DNA of 64,000 bases. Origin: Arthrobacter luteolus NBRC 107841. GTDB lineage: Bacteria; Actinomycetota; Actinomycetes; Actinomycetales; Micrococcaceae. The translations under genes were made by a program, and so were the position numbers. Positions within the stretch are counted from its first letter, which is position 1, and each line of letters begins with the position of its first letter. The notes below the pieces were generated by a model. That model was given only the letters and a program-made list of their open reading frames with translations, made no database searches and had not been told where the DNA came from. Below are positions 8,659 to 17,643 of the stretch, piece after piece. The stretch is from the NCBI RefSeq assembly GCF_001552075.1, contig NZ_BCQM01000008.1, forward strand, positions 62,001 through 126,000, read 5' to 3'.

Positions 8659-11493
8659 ATGACAGCAGTTCCGTCCACCGCAGCCTTCGTCGACCGCCAC
8701 ATTGGTGCGCGCGCGACTGAAACCGACGCCATGCTCAAGGCCGTCGGATATGACACCCTCGACAACCTCGTGGACGCTGCCGTTCCGGCCGCCATCCGCC
8801 AGGACACCCCGCTGGTGCTGGGCACGGCCCAGAGCGAGCAGGAAACGCTGGCCGAGCTCCGCCGCATTGCCGCGAAGAACAAAACCGCCGTGCAGATGAT
8901 CGGCCAGGGTTATTTCGACACCCACACTCCTCCGGTGATCCTGCGCAATGTCGTGGAGGATCCCGCCTGGTACACGGCCTACACGCCGTACCAGCCTGAA
9001 ATCTCCCAGGGCCGGCTGGAGGCCCTGCTGAACTTCCAGACCATGGTCCAGGACCTCACTGCCCTGCCCGTCGCCAACGCCTCGCTGCTGGATGAAGCCA
9101 CCGCCGTCGCGGAGGCCGTGCTGCTGATGCGCCGCTCCAACAAGGCCAAGTCGGAGGGCAAAATCGTCCTGGACGCCGACGCCCTGCCGCAGACCATCGC
9201 GATCGTCCGCGGCCGGGCCAAGGCCCTCGGGTTCGACGTCGAGGTCGCTGACCTTTCCGCCGGCCTGCCCGACGGCGAGATCACCGGTGTTGTCCTGCAG
9301 CAGCCCGGCGTCTCCGGCGCCGTCCGGAACCAGGCCGCCGTTATCGCCGAGGCCAAGGAGCGCGGTGCCCTGGTCACCGTGGCAGCCGACCTCCTGGCCC
9401 TGACCCTGCTGACTCCTCCCGGAGAGCAGGGCGCGGACATCGCCGTCGGCTCCGTGCAGCGCTTTGGCGTTCCGCTCTTCTTCGGCGGCCCGCACGCCGC
9501 GTACATGGCCGTGCGCAAGGGCCTCGAGCGCTCGCTGCCCGGCCGGCTGGTCGGCGTCTCCAAGGACTCCGCCGGCACCCCGGCCTACCGCCTGGCACTG
9601 CAGACCCGCGAGCAGCACATCCGCCGGGAAAAGGCGACCTCCAACATCTGCACCGCGCAGGCGCTGCTGGCGATCGTGGCCTCCATGTACGCCGTTTACC
9701 ACGGTCCGGAAGGCCTGAAGGCAATTGCCCTGCGCGTCAACGGCCACGCCCGTGCCCTGGCCGGCGCCCTATCCGCGGCCGGCATCGAGCTGGTCTCCGA
9801 CACCTTCTTCGACACCGTCACCGCCCGGGTTCCCGGCCGCGCAGCCGACATCGTTGCCGCTGCGGAGGCGAAGGGTATCAACCTGCGGCTGGTCGACGCA
9901 GACACAGTCGGTGTGTCCGCTGACGAGACCACCACGGACGCAGTGATTGCCGACGTCGCCGCCGCCTTCGGCGCCGAGCCGGCTGAAGCCGCCGGGTTCG
10001 AACTCCCGACGGAGCTGCTGCGCACCTCGGAATTTATGACCCACCCGGTGTTCTCCTCCTACCGCTCCGAAACCCAGATGCTGCGCTACCTGCGCCGCCT
10101 CTCGGACCGCGACCTGGCCCTGGACCGGACCATGATCCCGCTGGGCTCCTGCACCATGAAGCTCAACGCCACCGCCGAAATGCAGGCCATGACCTGGCCC
10201 GAATTCGCCTCGATCCACCCCTTCGCCCCGGATTCCCAGACCGAGGGCTGGCGTGAACTCATCTCCGACCTCGAGGCCCAGCTGGCCACCATCACCGGCT
10301 ACGACCAGGTGTCCATCCAGCCCAACGCCGGTTCCCAGGGCGAGCTGGCGGGCCTGCTCGCCATCCGCGGCTACCACCACTCCCGCGGCGACGTGCAGCG
10401 CAACATCTGCCTGATCCCGGCTTCCGCCCACGGCACCAACGCCGCCTCCGCTGTCCTGGCCGGCATGAAGGTCGTGGTCGTCGGAACCGCCGGCGACGGC
10501 GCGATCGACCACGCGGATCTGCGCGCCAAGATCGATGCGCACCGCGAGAACCTCGCCGCGATCATGATCACCTACCCCTCCACCCACGGTGTGTACGACG
10601 ACGACGTCCGCGACGTCTGCGACGCCATCCATGAAGCAGGCGGCCAGGTCTACATCGACGGCGCCAACCTCAACGCCCTGGTCGGGCTGGCCCAGCCGGG
10701 CGAGTTCGGCGGCGACGTCTCCCACCTGAACCTGCACAAAACCTTCTGCATCCCGCACGGCGGCGGCGGCCCCGGCGTCGGACCGGTGGCTGCCAAGGCC
10801 CACCTGGCTCCGTTTATGCCCGGCAACGCCGCGGCCTGGGACGGCGGGGAGGATATCCCGATCTCAGCCTCCCGCTTCGGGTCCGCCGGCGTCCTGCCGA
10901 TCTCCTGGGCCTACGTCCGCCTGATGGGTGGGGACGGCCTGACCTCCGCCACCAAGAGTGCACTGCTGGCCGCGAACTACGTTGCCGCCCGCCTGAACGA
11001 CTACTTCCCGGTGCTCTACACCGGCAAGGGCGGGCTGGTGGCCCACGAGTGCATCCTGGACCTGCGCGACCTCACCGCCAAGACCGGCGTCACCGCAGAG
11101 GATGTGGCCAAGCGCCTGGTCGACTACGGCTTCCACGCCCCCACACTCTCCTTCCCGGTGGCAGGAACCCTCATGGTTGAACCCACCGAGTCCGAGGACC
11201 AGGGCGAGATTGACCGGTTCATCGACGCGATGATCGCCATCCGCGCCGAGATCGACCAGGTTGCCGCCGGCGACTTCACGGTCGAGGCCAGCCCGCTGCG
11301 GAACGCCCCGCACACCGCCACCGTGGTGGCCGGCAACGACTGGGACCGCTCCTACCCGCGCGAACAGGCCGCCTTCCCGCTGCGCAGCCTGCGGACGGAC
11401 AAGTACTTCCCGCCCGTGGGCCGCATCGACGGCGCCGCAGGGGACCGCAACCTGATTTGCTCCTGCCCGCCGATCGAAGAGTTCGAGAACTAG
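8659..11493 (+). CDS. gcvP: Glycine dehydrogenase (decarboxylating), P protein
   Basis: Pyridoxal-phosphate enzyme that decarboxylates glycine and passes the aminomethyl group to lipoyl-GcvH. The chain is 944 residues, the fused homodimeric form. The PLP lysine is K694 in [16 protein letters not shown]; other hallmarks are AFVDRHIGA at the N terminus, [17 protein letters not shown] and [16 protein letters not shown] 8659 has GGAG six bases upstream; a longer open frame back to 8557 runs through the riboswitch and is not used. It is first of gcvP-gcvT-gcvH-glyA-sdaA. Confidence 0.97.
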   Translation: MTAVPSTAAFVDRHIGARATETDAMLKAVGYDTLDNLVDAAVPAAIRQDTPLVLGTAQSEQETLAELRRIAAKNKTAVQMIGQGYFDTHTPPVILRNVVEDPAWYTAYTPYQPEISQGRLEALLNFQTMVQDLTALPVANASLLDEATAVAEAVLLMRRSNKAKSEGKIVLDADALPQTIAIVRGRAKALGFDVEVADLSAGLPDGEITGVVLQQPGVSGAVRNQAAVIAEAKERGALVTVAADLLALTLLTPPGEQGADIAVGSVQRFGVPLFFGGPHAAYMAVRKGLERSLPGRLVGVSKDSAGTPAYRLALQTREQHIRREKATSNICTAQALLAIVASMYAVYHGPEGLKAIALRVNGHARALAGALSAAGIELVSDTFFDTVTARVPGRAADIVAAAEAKGINLRLVDADTVGVSADETTTDAVIADVAAAFGAEPAEAAGFELPTELLRTSEFMTHPVFSSYRSETQMLRYLRRLSDRDLALDRTMIPLGSCTMKLNATAEMQAMTWPEFASIHPFAPDSQTEGWRELISDLEAQLATITGYDQVSIQPNAGSQGELAGLLAIRGYHHSRGDVQRNICLIPASAHGTNAASAVLAGMKVVVVGTAGDGAIDHADLRAKIDAHRENLAAIMITYPSTHGVYDDDVRDVCDAIHEAGGQVYIDGANLNALVGLAQPGEFGGDVSHLNLHKTFCIPHGGGGPGVGPVAAKAHLAPFMPGNAAAWDGGEDIPISASRFGSAGVLPISWAYVRLMGGDGLTSATKSALLAANYVAARLNDYFPVLYTGKGGLVAHECILDLRDLTAKTGVTAEDVAKRLVDYGFHAPTLSFPVAGTLMVEPTESEDQGEIDRFIDAMIAIRAEIDQVAAGDFTVEASPLRNAPHTATVVAGNDWDRSYPREQAAFPLRSLRTDKYFPPVGRIDGAAGDRNLICSCPPIEEFEN

Positions 11494-11505
11494 GAGACTT
11501 TGACA

Positions 11506-12627
11506 ATGACCGAGCAGTACACCGCGCTTTTTGAAGAGCACAAGCGCCTCGGCGCCTCCTTCACCGACTTCGGCGGCTGGCAGATGCCGCTGAAGTACAG
11601 CTCCGAACTGGCTGAGCACCACGCCGTCCGCAAGGCCGCAGGCCTGTTCGACCTCTCCCACATGGGCGAAGTCCGGGTCTCGGGCCCGCAGGCGGGCGCG
11701 TTCCTGGACTACGCGCTTACCGGCAAACTCTCCGCTGTGGCCGTGGGCCGGGCCAAGTACTCGCTGATCACGAACGCCGACGGCGGGATCATCGATGACC
11801 TGATCAGCTACCGGCTGGGGGACAATGAGTACCTGGTGGTCCCCAACGCCGGGAACGCCGCCGTCGTCGCCGCCGAACTCACCGCCCGCGCCGAAGGATT
11901 CGACGTCACGGTCAAGGATGAAACGGCGGCCACCTCGCTGGTGGCCATCCAGGGGCCTGTTGCCGAAGCAATCCTGCTGGATCTGGTCCCTGCCGGGCAG
12001 CAGGAGCTTGTCACGGGCATGAAGTACTACGCCGCCGCTCCGGTTGAGCTGAACGTGGACGGCAGTGCGCACAGCCTGCTCGTGGCCCGCACCGGCTACA
12101 CCGGTGAAGACGGGTTCGAGGTCTACGTGCCCAACGACGCCGCACCGGCGCTGTGGCAGGCGCTGCTCGCCGCCGGAGCGGACCGGGGCCTGGTTCCTGC
12201 CGGTCTGGCCTGCCGCGACTCGCTGCGCCTCGAAGCCGGGATGCCGCTCTACGGCAATGAACTCAGCCTGGACCTGGACCCCTATGCAGCCGGCCTCGGC
12301 GGTGTGGTGGCCCTGTCCAAGGACGGCGACTTCGTCGGCCGCACGGCGCTGGAAGCCAAAAAGCAGCAGGTCCCGGCCCGCAAGCTCGTCGGCTTGAAGG
12401 GCTCGGGCCGCCGTTCGGCCCGCTCGCACTACCCGGTCCTGAAAGACGGCCAAGTGGTCGGCGAAGTGACCTCCGGTGCTCCCAGCCCGACCCTCGGCTT
12501 CCCGATCGCCCTTGCCTACGTCGATGCCGCCCTCTCCGAACCCGGCACCCCTCTCGACGTCGACCTCCGCGGTAAACCCGAACCGTTCGAAGTGGTTCAG
12601 CTCCCGTTCTACAAGCGCGAAAAGTAA
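11506..12627 (+). CDS. gcvT: Aminomethyltransferase, glycine cleavage T protein
   Basis: Transfers the aminomethyl carbon from GcvH to tetrahydrofolate, releasing ammonia. 373 residues, normal for GcvT. Conserved segments are FTDFGGWQMPLKY, GLFDLSHMGEV with the catalytic-region aspartate, ARTGYTGEDGFEVY and GLACRDSLRLEAGMPLYG. The ATG at 11506 is preferred over an upstream TTG (11500) because GGAG lies 9-10 bases before it. The gap to gcvP is 12 bases. The gap to gcvH is 154 bases and contains a palindromic repeat. Confidence 0.96.
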   Translation: MTEQYTALFEEHKRLGASFTDFGGWQMPLKYSSELAEHHAVRKAAGLFDLSHMGEVRVSGPQAGAFLDYALTGKLSAVAVGRAKYSLITNADGGIIDDLISYRLGDNEYLVVPNAGNAAVVAAELTARAEGFDVTVKDETAATSLVAIQGPVAEAILLDLVPAGQQELVTGMKYYAAAPVELNVDGSAHSLLVARTGYTGEDGFEVYVPNDAAPALWQALLAAGADRGLVPAGLACRDSLRLEAGMPLYGNELSLDLDPYAAGLGGVVALSKDGDFVGRTALEAKKQQVPARKLVGLKGSGRRSARSHYPVLKDGQVVGEVTSGAPSPTLGFPIALAYVDAALSEPGTPLDVDLRGKPEPFEVVQLPFYKREK

Positions 12628-12642
12628 GCAGTACCAAACTTG

Positions 12643-12732
12643 GGCGGTGGCGGAACGTTCCGTGTAGCCCCGCATCGCCGAGCGAGGAACGAGCGAGGTG
12701 TCTAAGGGGCGGCGGAGCGTTCTGCCACCGCC
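12643..12732. repeat. REP-like palindromic element between gcvT and gcvH
   Basis: Arms at 12643-12662 (GGCGGTGGCGGAACGTTCCG) and 12713-12732 are inverted copies with two mismatches over 20 bases. The 50-base core contains GAGCGAGGAACGAGCGAGG, itself a short internal repeat, and CCCC/GGGG complementarity. Folded RNA would form a long hairpin inside the operon between gcvT and gcvH. It looks like a non-autonomous interspersed element rather than a terminator (no U tract). Confidence 0.6.
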
Positions 12733-12781
12733 TCACACCTAGACTTTGAACCAGTTGTTCACCACTTGAAAGGCACACACC

Positions 12782-13159
12782 ATGAGCAAAGTAATTGAAG
12801 GTCTCCGCTACTCGGCCGAACACGAATGGGTGGATGGCTCCAGCCCCGTGAAAGTTGGCATCTCCGCCGTCGCCGCTGACGCGCTGGGCGATGTTGTCTA
12901 CGTTGACCTCCCCGCCGTCGGCGACACCGTGACTGCCGGCGAGACCTGCGGCGAGGTGGAGTCCACCAAGTCCGTTTCAGACCTCTACGCACCGGTGTCC
13001 GGCACGATCGTGGAAATCAACCAGGAAGCCGTGGACAACCCGGCCATCCTGAACGAGGATCCGTACGGCGCCGGCTGGCTGTTCACCGTTGAGGTCTCGG
13101 AGGAGGGCGAGCTGCTGAGCGCTGCCGAGTACGCGGAGAAGAACGGCGGCGAGCTGTGA
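12782..13159 (+). CDS. gcvH: Glycine cleavage system H protein
   Basis: Lipoyl carrier that shuttles the aminomethyl group between GcvP, GcvT and the lipoamide dehydrogenase. 125 residues. The lipoylated lysine is K63 in [18 protein letters not shown]. The N-terminal RYSAEHEWV and C-terminal [10 protein letters not shown] are typical. It starts at ATG 12782 and its stop overlaps the GTG of glyA by 4 bases, so glyA is translationally coupled to it. No lipoate synthesis or ligase gene is present in the window. Confidence 0.97.
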   Translation: MSKVIEGLRYSAEHEWVDGSSPVKVGISAVAADALGDVVYVDLPAVGDTVTAGETCGEVESTKSVSDLYAPVSGTIVEINQEAVDNPAILNEDPYGAGWLFTVEVSEEGELLSAAEYAEKNGGEL

Positions 13160-14457
13160 CCGATTATCTGAACGCACACCTGTCGGAGATCGATCCGGAG
13201 GTTGCCGAGCAGATCGACAACGAGCGGCGCCGCCAGCAGGACGGCCTGGAGATGATCGCGTCCGAAAACCACACTTCGGTCGCGGTTATGGAAGCCCAGG
13301 GCTCCGTGCTGACCAACAAGTACGCCGAGGGTTACCCCGGGCGCCGCTACTACGGTGGCTGCGAGTACGTGGACGTGATCGAAAAGCTGGCGATCGAGCG
13401 GGCCAAGGCCCTGTTCGGTGCCGGGTTCGCCAACGTCCAGCCGCACTCCGGTGCGCAGGCCAACGCTGCGGTGATGCACGCGCTGATCCGCCCCGGTGAC
13501 ACCGTCCTGGGTCTCTCACTGGCCGACGGCGGCCACCTGACGCACGGTATGAAGCTGAACTTCTCCGGCCGGCTGTACAACATCGTCCCCTACGGTGTGG
13601 ACGAAACCACCCACACCGTGCGGATGGAGGAAGTGGAGCGCCTGGCGCGCGAACACCAGCCCAAACTGATCGTGGCCGGCTGGTCCGCCTACGCCAGGCA
13701 GCTGGACTTCGCGGAGTTCCGCCGGATCGCGGACGAGGTTGGCGCTTACCTGATGGTGGACATGGCGCACTTCGCCGGACTGGTGGCCGCCGGCCTGCAT
13801 CCCAGCCCGGTACCGCACGCCCACGTGGTCACTTCCACCACGCACAAGACCCTGGCCGGTCCGCGCGGCGGCATCATCCTCTCCAACGAGGCGGAGATCG
13901 CCAAGAAGCTGAACTCGGCCGTCTTCCCGGGCCAGCAGGGCGGCCCACTGGAACACGTGATTGCCGGTAAGGCCACCGCGCTGAAGATCGCCGGGACCCC
14001 GGAGTTCCGGGAACGCCAGGAACGCACTCTGGCCGGCTCCCGCATCCTCGCCGAGCGGCTGCTCGCCGAGGACGTGGCGGCCAAGGGTATTTCCGTGGTT
14101 TCCGGCGGCACCGATGTGCACCTGGTCCTGGTGGACCTGCGCAACGCTGAGCTTGACGGCCAGCAGGGCGAAGACCGGCTGGCGCAGATCGACATCACGG
14201 TCAACCGCAATGCTGTTCCGTTCGACCCGCGTCCGCCCATGGTCACCTCCGGCCTGCGGATCGGAACACCGGCGCTGGCTACCCGCGGTTTCGATGAGGC
14301 AGCGTTCCGTGAGGTCGCGGACATCATTGCCCAGGCACTGATCGCCGGGGCGGACGAGGACCTCAGCTCGCTGAAGGACCGGGTCCACGCGCTGGCCGCG
14401 GCCCATCCGCTCTACCCGCAGGTCGCCGACCTTGCCGGAGCACCCACCCGCGTCTAG
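13156..14457 (+). CDS. glyA: Serine hydroxymethyltransferase
   Basis: Interconverts glycine plus methylene-tetrahydrofolate and serine. 433 residues from a GTG start. The PLP lysine is K231 in [32 protein letters not shown] and [16 protein letters not shown] are also diagnostic. Coupled to gcvH, it can use the methylene group made by the cleavage system to convert a second glycine to serine, which sdaA then deaminates. A second, housekeeping glyA elsewhere in the genome is possible. Confidence 0.97.
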   Translation: MTDYLNAHLSEIDPEVAEQIDNERRRQQDGLEMIASENHTSVAVMEAQGSVLTNKYAEGYPGRRYYGGCEYVDVIEKLAIERAKALFGAGFANVQPHSGAQANAAVMHALIRPGDTVLGLSLADGGHLTHGMKLNFSGRLYNIVPYGVDETTHTVRMEEVERLAREHQPKLIVAGWSAYARQLDFAEFRRIADEVGAYLMVDMAHFAGLVAAGLHPSPVPHAHVVTSTTHKTLAGPRGGIILSNEAEIAKKLNSAVFPGQQGGPLEHVIAGKATALKIAGTPEFRERQERTLAGSRILAERLLAEDVAAKGISVVSGGTDVHLVLVDLRNAELDGQQGEDRLAQIDITVNRNAVPFDPRPPMVTSGLRIGTPALATRGFDEAAFREVADIIAQALIAGADEDLSSLKDRVHALAAAHPLYPQVADLAGAPTRV

Positions 14458-14479
14458 GCGCGAACCAAAGGACACCCGC

Positions 14480-15886
14480 ATGGCTGTTGGCGTTTTCGAT
14501 CTCTTCACCGTTGGCATCGGCCCCTCCAGTTCCCACACCGTGGGACCCATGCGGGCTGCCGCTGCCTTCGCTGGTGAATTGGCGGAGGCCGGCGTCCTGG
14601 AGTCCGTGGCCGGCCTCCGCGTGGACCTGTACGGGTCCCTCGCGGCGACCGGCCGCGGGCACGGCACCTTCCCTGCGGTCCTGTTGGGACTAGAGGGTTT
14701 TGCTCCGGAAGAGATTCGTCCGGAGCAGATGGAGGAGCGGCTGGCCGCCATCGAGTCCGCGGGGAAGATCCATCTGGGCGGCCAGGACGGTGGGGTCCTT
14801 CTGGACTACGGGATCGCGGACATGGTCCTGCACCCGCTGACCGTCCTGCCGCGGCACACCAACGGCATCCGCTTCGCTGTCAGCGGCTCCGGCGGGGGCG
14901 TGCTTCATGAAGCCACGTTCTTCTCCGTCGGCGGCGGTTTTATCGTGCGCGACGGCGAGGAAGACACCGCCGCGCAGGAGCTCGCCGCGTCCAAGCAGCA
15001 GCTCCCGTACCCGTTCCGCACGGCGGCCGAGCTGCTGGCGCACTGCACCTCCTCCGGCCTGGACATCAGCGGGGTGATGCTGGCCAACGAGCTGGTGTCC
15101 CGCCCGGAGGAAGAGATCCGGTCCGGGCTGCTGCACATCCGGGACGTGATGGATGACTGCAAGGATTCCGCGATCGCCCGCACCGGCCTGCTGCCCGGAG
15201 GGCTGAAGGTCCGCCGCCGGGCACCCCAGTGGCACACCCGCCTGCGCCAGGAGGACCCCAACCGGGATCCGCGGTTCTGGCAGGAATGGGTCAACCTGGT
15301 CGCGCTGGCCGTCAACGAGGAGAACGCCTCCGGCGGACGGGTGGTCACCGCGCCCACCAACGGCGCCGCCGGCATCATTCCCGCCGTCCTCTTCTATGCA
15401 ACGCATTACGCTCCGGGCATGGACACGGCCACGCCGGAGGAAAAGGACGACGCCGTGGTCCGCTTCCTGCTCGCCGCCGGTGCCGTGGGGGTGCTCTACA
15501 AGGAGCAGGCCTCCATTTCCGGCGCAGAGGTGGGCTGTCAGGGCGAGGTGGGGTCGGCGTCGTCCATGGCCGCCGCCGGGCTGGCCGAAATCCTGGGCGG
15601 CACACCCGAACAGGTGGAAAACGCCGCAGAGATCGCGATGGAGCACAACCTGGGGCTGACCTGCGATCCGATTGGCGGCTTGGTGCAGGTCCCGTGCATC
15701 GAACGCAACGCCATCGGCGCCGGCAAAGCGGTGAACGCCGCAAAAATGGCGCTCTGGGGCGATGGGGAGCACCGGGTCTCACTCGATGAAGTCATTGTGA
15801 CCATGCGGGAGACCGGCAAGGACATGAGTTCCAAGTACAAGGAAACCGCACTGGGCGGCCTCGCCGTGAATGTGGTGGAGTGCTGA
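14480..15886 (+). CDS. sdaA: L-serine ammonia-lyase, iron-sulfur type, single chain
   Basis: Deaminates L-serine to pyruvate with a [4Fe-4S] cluster. 468 residues with both domains in one chain. N-terminal [20 protein letters not shown] and C-terminal [19 protein letters not shown] are diagnostic. Cluster cysteines are C353, C395 and C406, and the chain ends in Cys (C468). The spacing 42/11/62 is the same as in the structurally known Legionella enzyme, whose C-terminal cysteine reaches the fourth iron. The start at ATG 14480 has AAAGGA upstream. It follows glyA by 22 bases. Confidence 0.95.
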   Translation: MAVGVFDLFTVGIGPSSSHTVGPMRAAAAFAGELAEAGVLESVAGLRVDLYGSLAATGRGHGTFPAVLLGLEGFAPEEIRPEQMEERLAAIESAGKIHLGGQDGGVLLDYGIADMVLHPLTVLPRHTNGIRFAVSGSGGGVLHEATFFSVGGGFIVRDGEEDTAAQELAASKQQLPYPFRTAAELLAHCTSSGLDISGVMLANELVSRPEEEIRSGLLHIRDVMDDCKDSAIARTGLLPGGLKVRRRAPQWHTRLRQEDPNRDPRFWQEWVNLVALAVNEENASGGRVVTAPTNGAAGIIPAVLFYATHYAPGMDTATPEEKDDAVVRFLLAAGAVGVLYKEQASISGAEVGCQGEVGSASSMAAAGLAEILGGTPEQVENAAEIAMEHNLGLTCDPIGGLVQVPCIERNAIGAGKAVNAAKMALWGDGEHRVSLDEVIVTMRETGKDMSSKYKETALGGLAVNVVEC

Positions 15887-15935
15887 CACGCGGCATGGTC
15901 CGCGGCTTGAGCGGCTCCTTGAAGGGTGATAGACC

Positions 15936-15949
15936 GTAAGGACGCTTAG
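15936..15949. promoter_or_regulatory. Imperfect GTAAG/CTTA dyad before the ChaB pair
   Basis: GTAAGGACGCTTAG, about 30 bases before the small gene at 15977, resembles the perfect palindrome at 40916-40929 (GTAAGCATGCTTAC) ahead of another stress-type gene. A shared regulatory element is possible but unproven. Confidence 0.3.
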
Positions 15950-15976
15950 TAACTTGCCGACCGGAAGGAAAGCACC

Positions 15977-16210
15977 ATGGCCGAACGCGGAAACAGCACC
16001 CACGGACGCCGCATGGACGAGGAGCTGAAGCACGAAACGCAGAACCTCACCCGCAGCGCCGTCCCTGACCACACGCAGGAATGGCGGAACCCCGAACCCA
16101 TGGCGGATGACACGGACAGTGCCGAGGTCCAGGCGGCCATGGGCGTTGTGTCGATGGAAGCCGCTCCGGAAACGGAAGCGTGGGCCGGCGTGCCGGAGGG
16201 GGAGGACTAG
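15977..16210 (+). CDS. Small hydrophilic stress-type protein
   Basis: A 77-residue, highly charged protein without membrane segments. The N terminus HGRRMDEELKHETQNLTRS followed by HTQEWRNPEP resembles a widespread actinobacterial N-terminal motif (HGPR-DE-hE---L-R, HAEEW--pEP) often fused to or next to DUF2795 domains. This copy lacks that domain and ends in an acidic tail. It starts at ATG 15977 after GGAAGGAAAG and lies 2 bases before the ChaB-like gene, so the two are an operon. Function unknown. Confidence 0.75.
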   Translation: MAERGNSTHGRRMDEELKHETQNLTRSAVPDHTQEWRNPEPMADDTDSAEVQAAMGVVSMEAAPETEAWAGVPEGED

Positions 16211-16212
16211 GA

Positions 16213-16635
16213 GTGCCAAAGACCTCCCAGCGCGGCAACGCGAAAAAGAGCGAGCTGCCCTCGACCCTGCAGCGGTCGGACAAAAAGGCGCAGGACACCT
16301 TTGCGAAGACCTACGACTCAGCGATCGAGGAATACGGTGACGAGCAGCGGGCGGCACAGACTGCCTACGCCTCGCTCAAACACACCTATGAAAAGATCGG
16401 CGACCACTGGGAGCCCAAGGCCTCCAGCGGACCGTCTGACCAAAAAGCGGCGGAGGGCAGGAACTCCACTGCGGACACTGCCGGCGGGGTGGACGCGAAC
16501 GCGTCCAAAGAGCATCTCTATGAGGTTGCGTCGAAGCTGGACGTTTCCGGGCGTTCCAAGATGACCAAGGATGAGCTGGTCACCGCTATCCAGCAGGCCA
16601 ACGAAAAGAAGACCCGGGAAGCCCGGGGGGACTAG
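16213..16635 (+). CDS. ChaB family protein with C-terminal Rho-N-like motif
   Basis: A 140-residue protein from GTG 16213. The ChaB-like part is residues about 10-75: SELPSTLQRSDKKAQDTFAKTYDSAIEEYG, then ASLKHTYEKIGDHWEPK. After a flexible linker the C terminus (DANASKEHLYEVASKLDVSGRSKMTKDELVTAIQQAN) resembles a Rho N-terminal or SAP-like helix-extended-helix nucleic-acid binding motif. ChaB was named as a regulator of the ChaA cation antiporter, but these actinobacterial proteins are of unknown function. It forms a two-gene operon with 15977. Confidence 0.8.
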   Translation: MPKTSQRGNAKKSELPSTLQRSDKKAQDTFAKTYDSAIEEYGDEQRAAQTAYASLKHTYEKIGDHWEPKASSGPSDQKAAEGRNSTADTAGGVDANASKEHLYEVASKLDVSGRSKMTKDELVTAIQQANEKKTREARGD

Positions 16636-16679
16636 CCCGGACACACCCGGCGCATCCAGGGCGTCCCCGCCGCGCCGGT

Positions 16680-17432
16680 TTAGCCCCGGCCCAGGAAGGG
16701 CATGCCGGCTGCGGTCAGAACCACCGAACCGGGGTTTGCTGAGGCCGGCAGCCCGGCCATAAACAGGACCGTCCGGGCAGCCTCCTCCACCGGGAATGTC
16801 GGTTCCACCCGGCGGGAGCCATCCGGTTGCAGGGCCCCGCCAGTGGTGATCCCGTCCAGCAGCCCGGTGGCGGCGTTGCCGATGTCGATCTGGGCGCAGC
16901 TGATTCCGAAGCTGCGCCCGTCCAGGTCGATGGACTTCGTCAAGCCGGTGACGGCGTGCTTGGTCGCGGTGTACGCGGCCGCCAGCGGGCGCGGCGCGAT
17001 CGCGGAGACCGAGCCGTTGTTGATGATCCGGCCGCCCTGCGGCTCCTGCCGTTTCATCTGCCGCATTGCCGCGGCGGCGCAGAGCATGGTCCCGGTGAGA
17101 TTCACGGCGAGCGTGTTGTTCCAGTCGCTCAGGCTGATTTCGTCCACGGACCCGGCGGGCCCGAAGCTGCCGGCGTTGTTGAATAGCACATCCACCCGCC
17201 CAAACGCGCTGGCGGCGGCGCTGAACAGGCGCTCGACGTCGTCGGGCAGCGTGACATCCGCCGGTACCACCAGGGCGCGCGGATTAGCTTCGGCCGTTTC
17301 AACCAGCGCTTCTTCGCGCCGGCCGGCCAGTGCCACCTGCCAGCCGGCGGCGAGGAAGGCGCGGGCCGTGGCCCGGCCAATACCGGAGCCGGCCCCGGTA
17401 ATTACGGCGGTGCGGGAATTGTTTGAACTCAT
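16680..17432 (-). CDS. SDR family oxidoreductase
   Basis: A 250-residue short-chain dehydrogenase. The cofactor motif is TGAGSGIG near the N terminus, with GRR following strand 2, which favours NADP. Then NNAG, the catalytic serine in NNGSVSA and the YxxxK pair in YTATK. The C-terminal region has a non-standard segment ([20 protein letters not shown]) in place of the usual P-G-x-v-x-T. Substrate cannot be inferred. It stands alone on the minus strand, convergent with the ChaB pair. Confidence 0.9.
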   Translation of the reverse strand: MSSNNSRTAVITGAGSGIGRATARAFLAAGWQVALAGRREEALVETAEANPRALVVPADVTLPDDVERLFSAAASAFGRVDVLFNNAGSFGPAGSVDEISLSDWNNTLAVNLTGTMLCAAAAMRQMKRQEPQGGRIINNGSVSAIAPRPLAAAYTATKHAVTGLTKSIDLDGRSFGISCAQIDIGNAATGLLDGITTGGALQPDGSRRVEPTFPVEEAARTVLFMAGLPASANPGSVVLTAAGMPFLGRG

Positions 17433-17643
17433 GAATACATCCTGCCCCAGCCCGGCAAAAGGCGTGCCGCTGGAATAGCGGAAATGGGTCTATTAGGCAC
17501 CCAAAGGAAGAGTTTCTGGTGTTTCGCCGGCAAAAGGAGACGGGAAAGCGTTGACCCGCCCGAAGCGCAAGCCTAGGGTCAACCCAACCTAAGTCCCGAT
17601 GCGGACCGGAGCGATCCGGCCGAGCAAAAACAAGGGAGTTTTT

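Noticed and set aside
10864-12675. 603-codon minus-strand frame across gcvT and the end of gcvP
   Set aside because: Antisense to well-conserved genes and compositionally a shadow frame. The same applies to the frames at 8548-9747 and 9769-10803.
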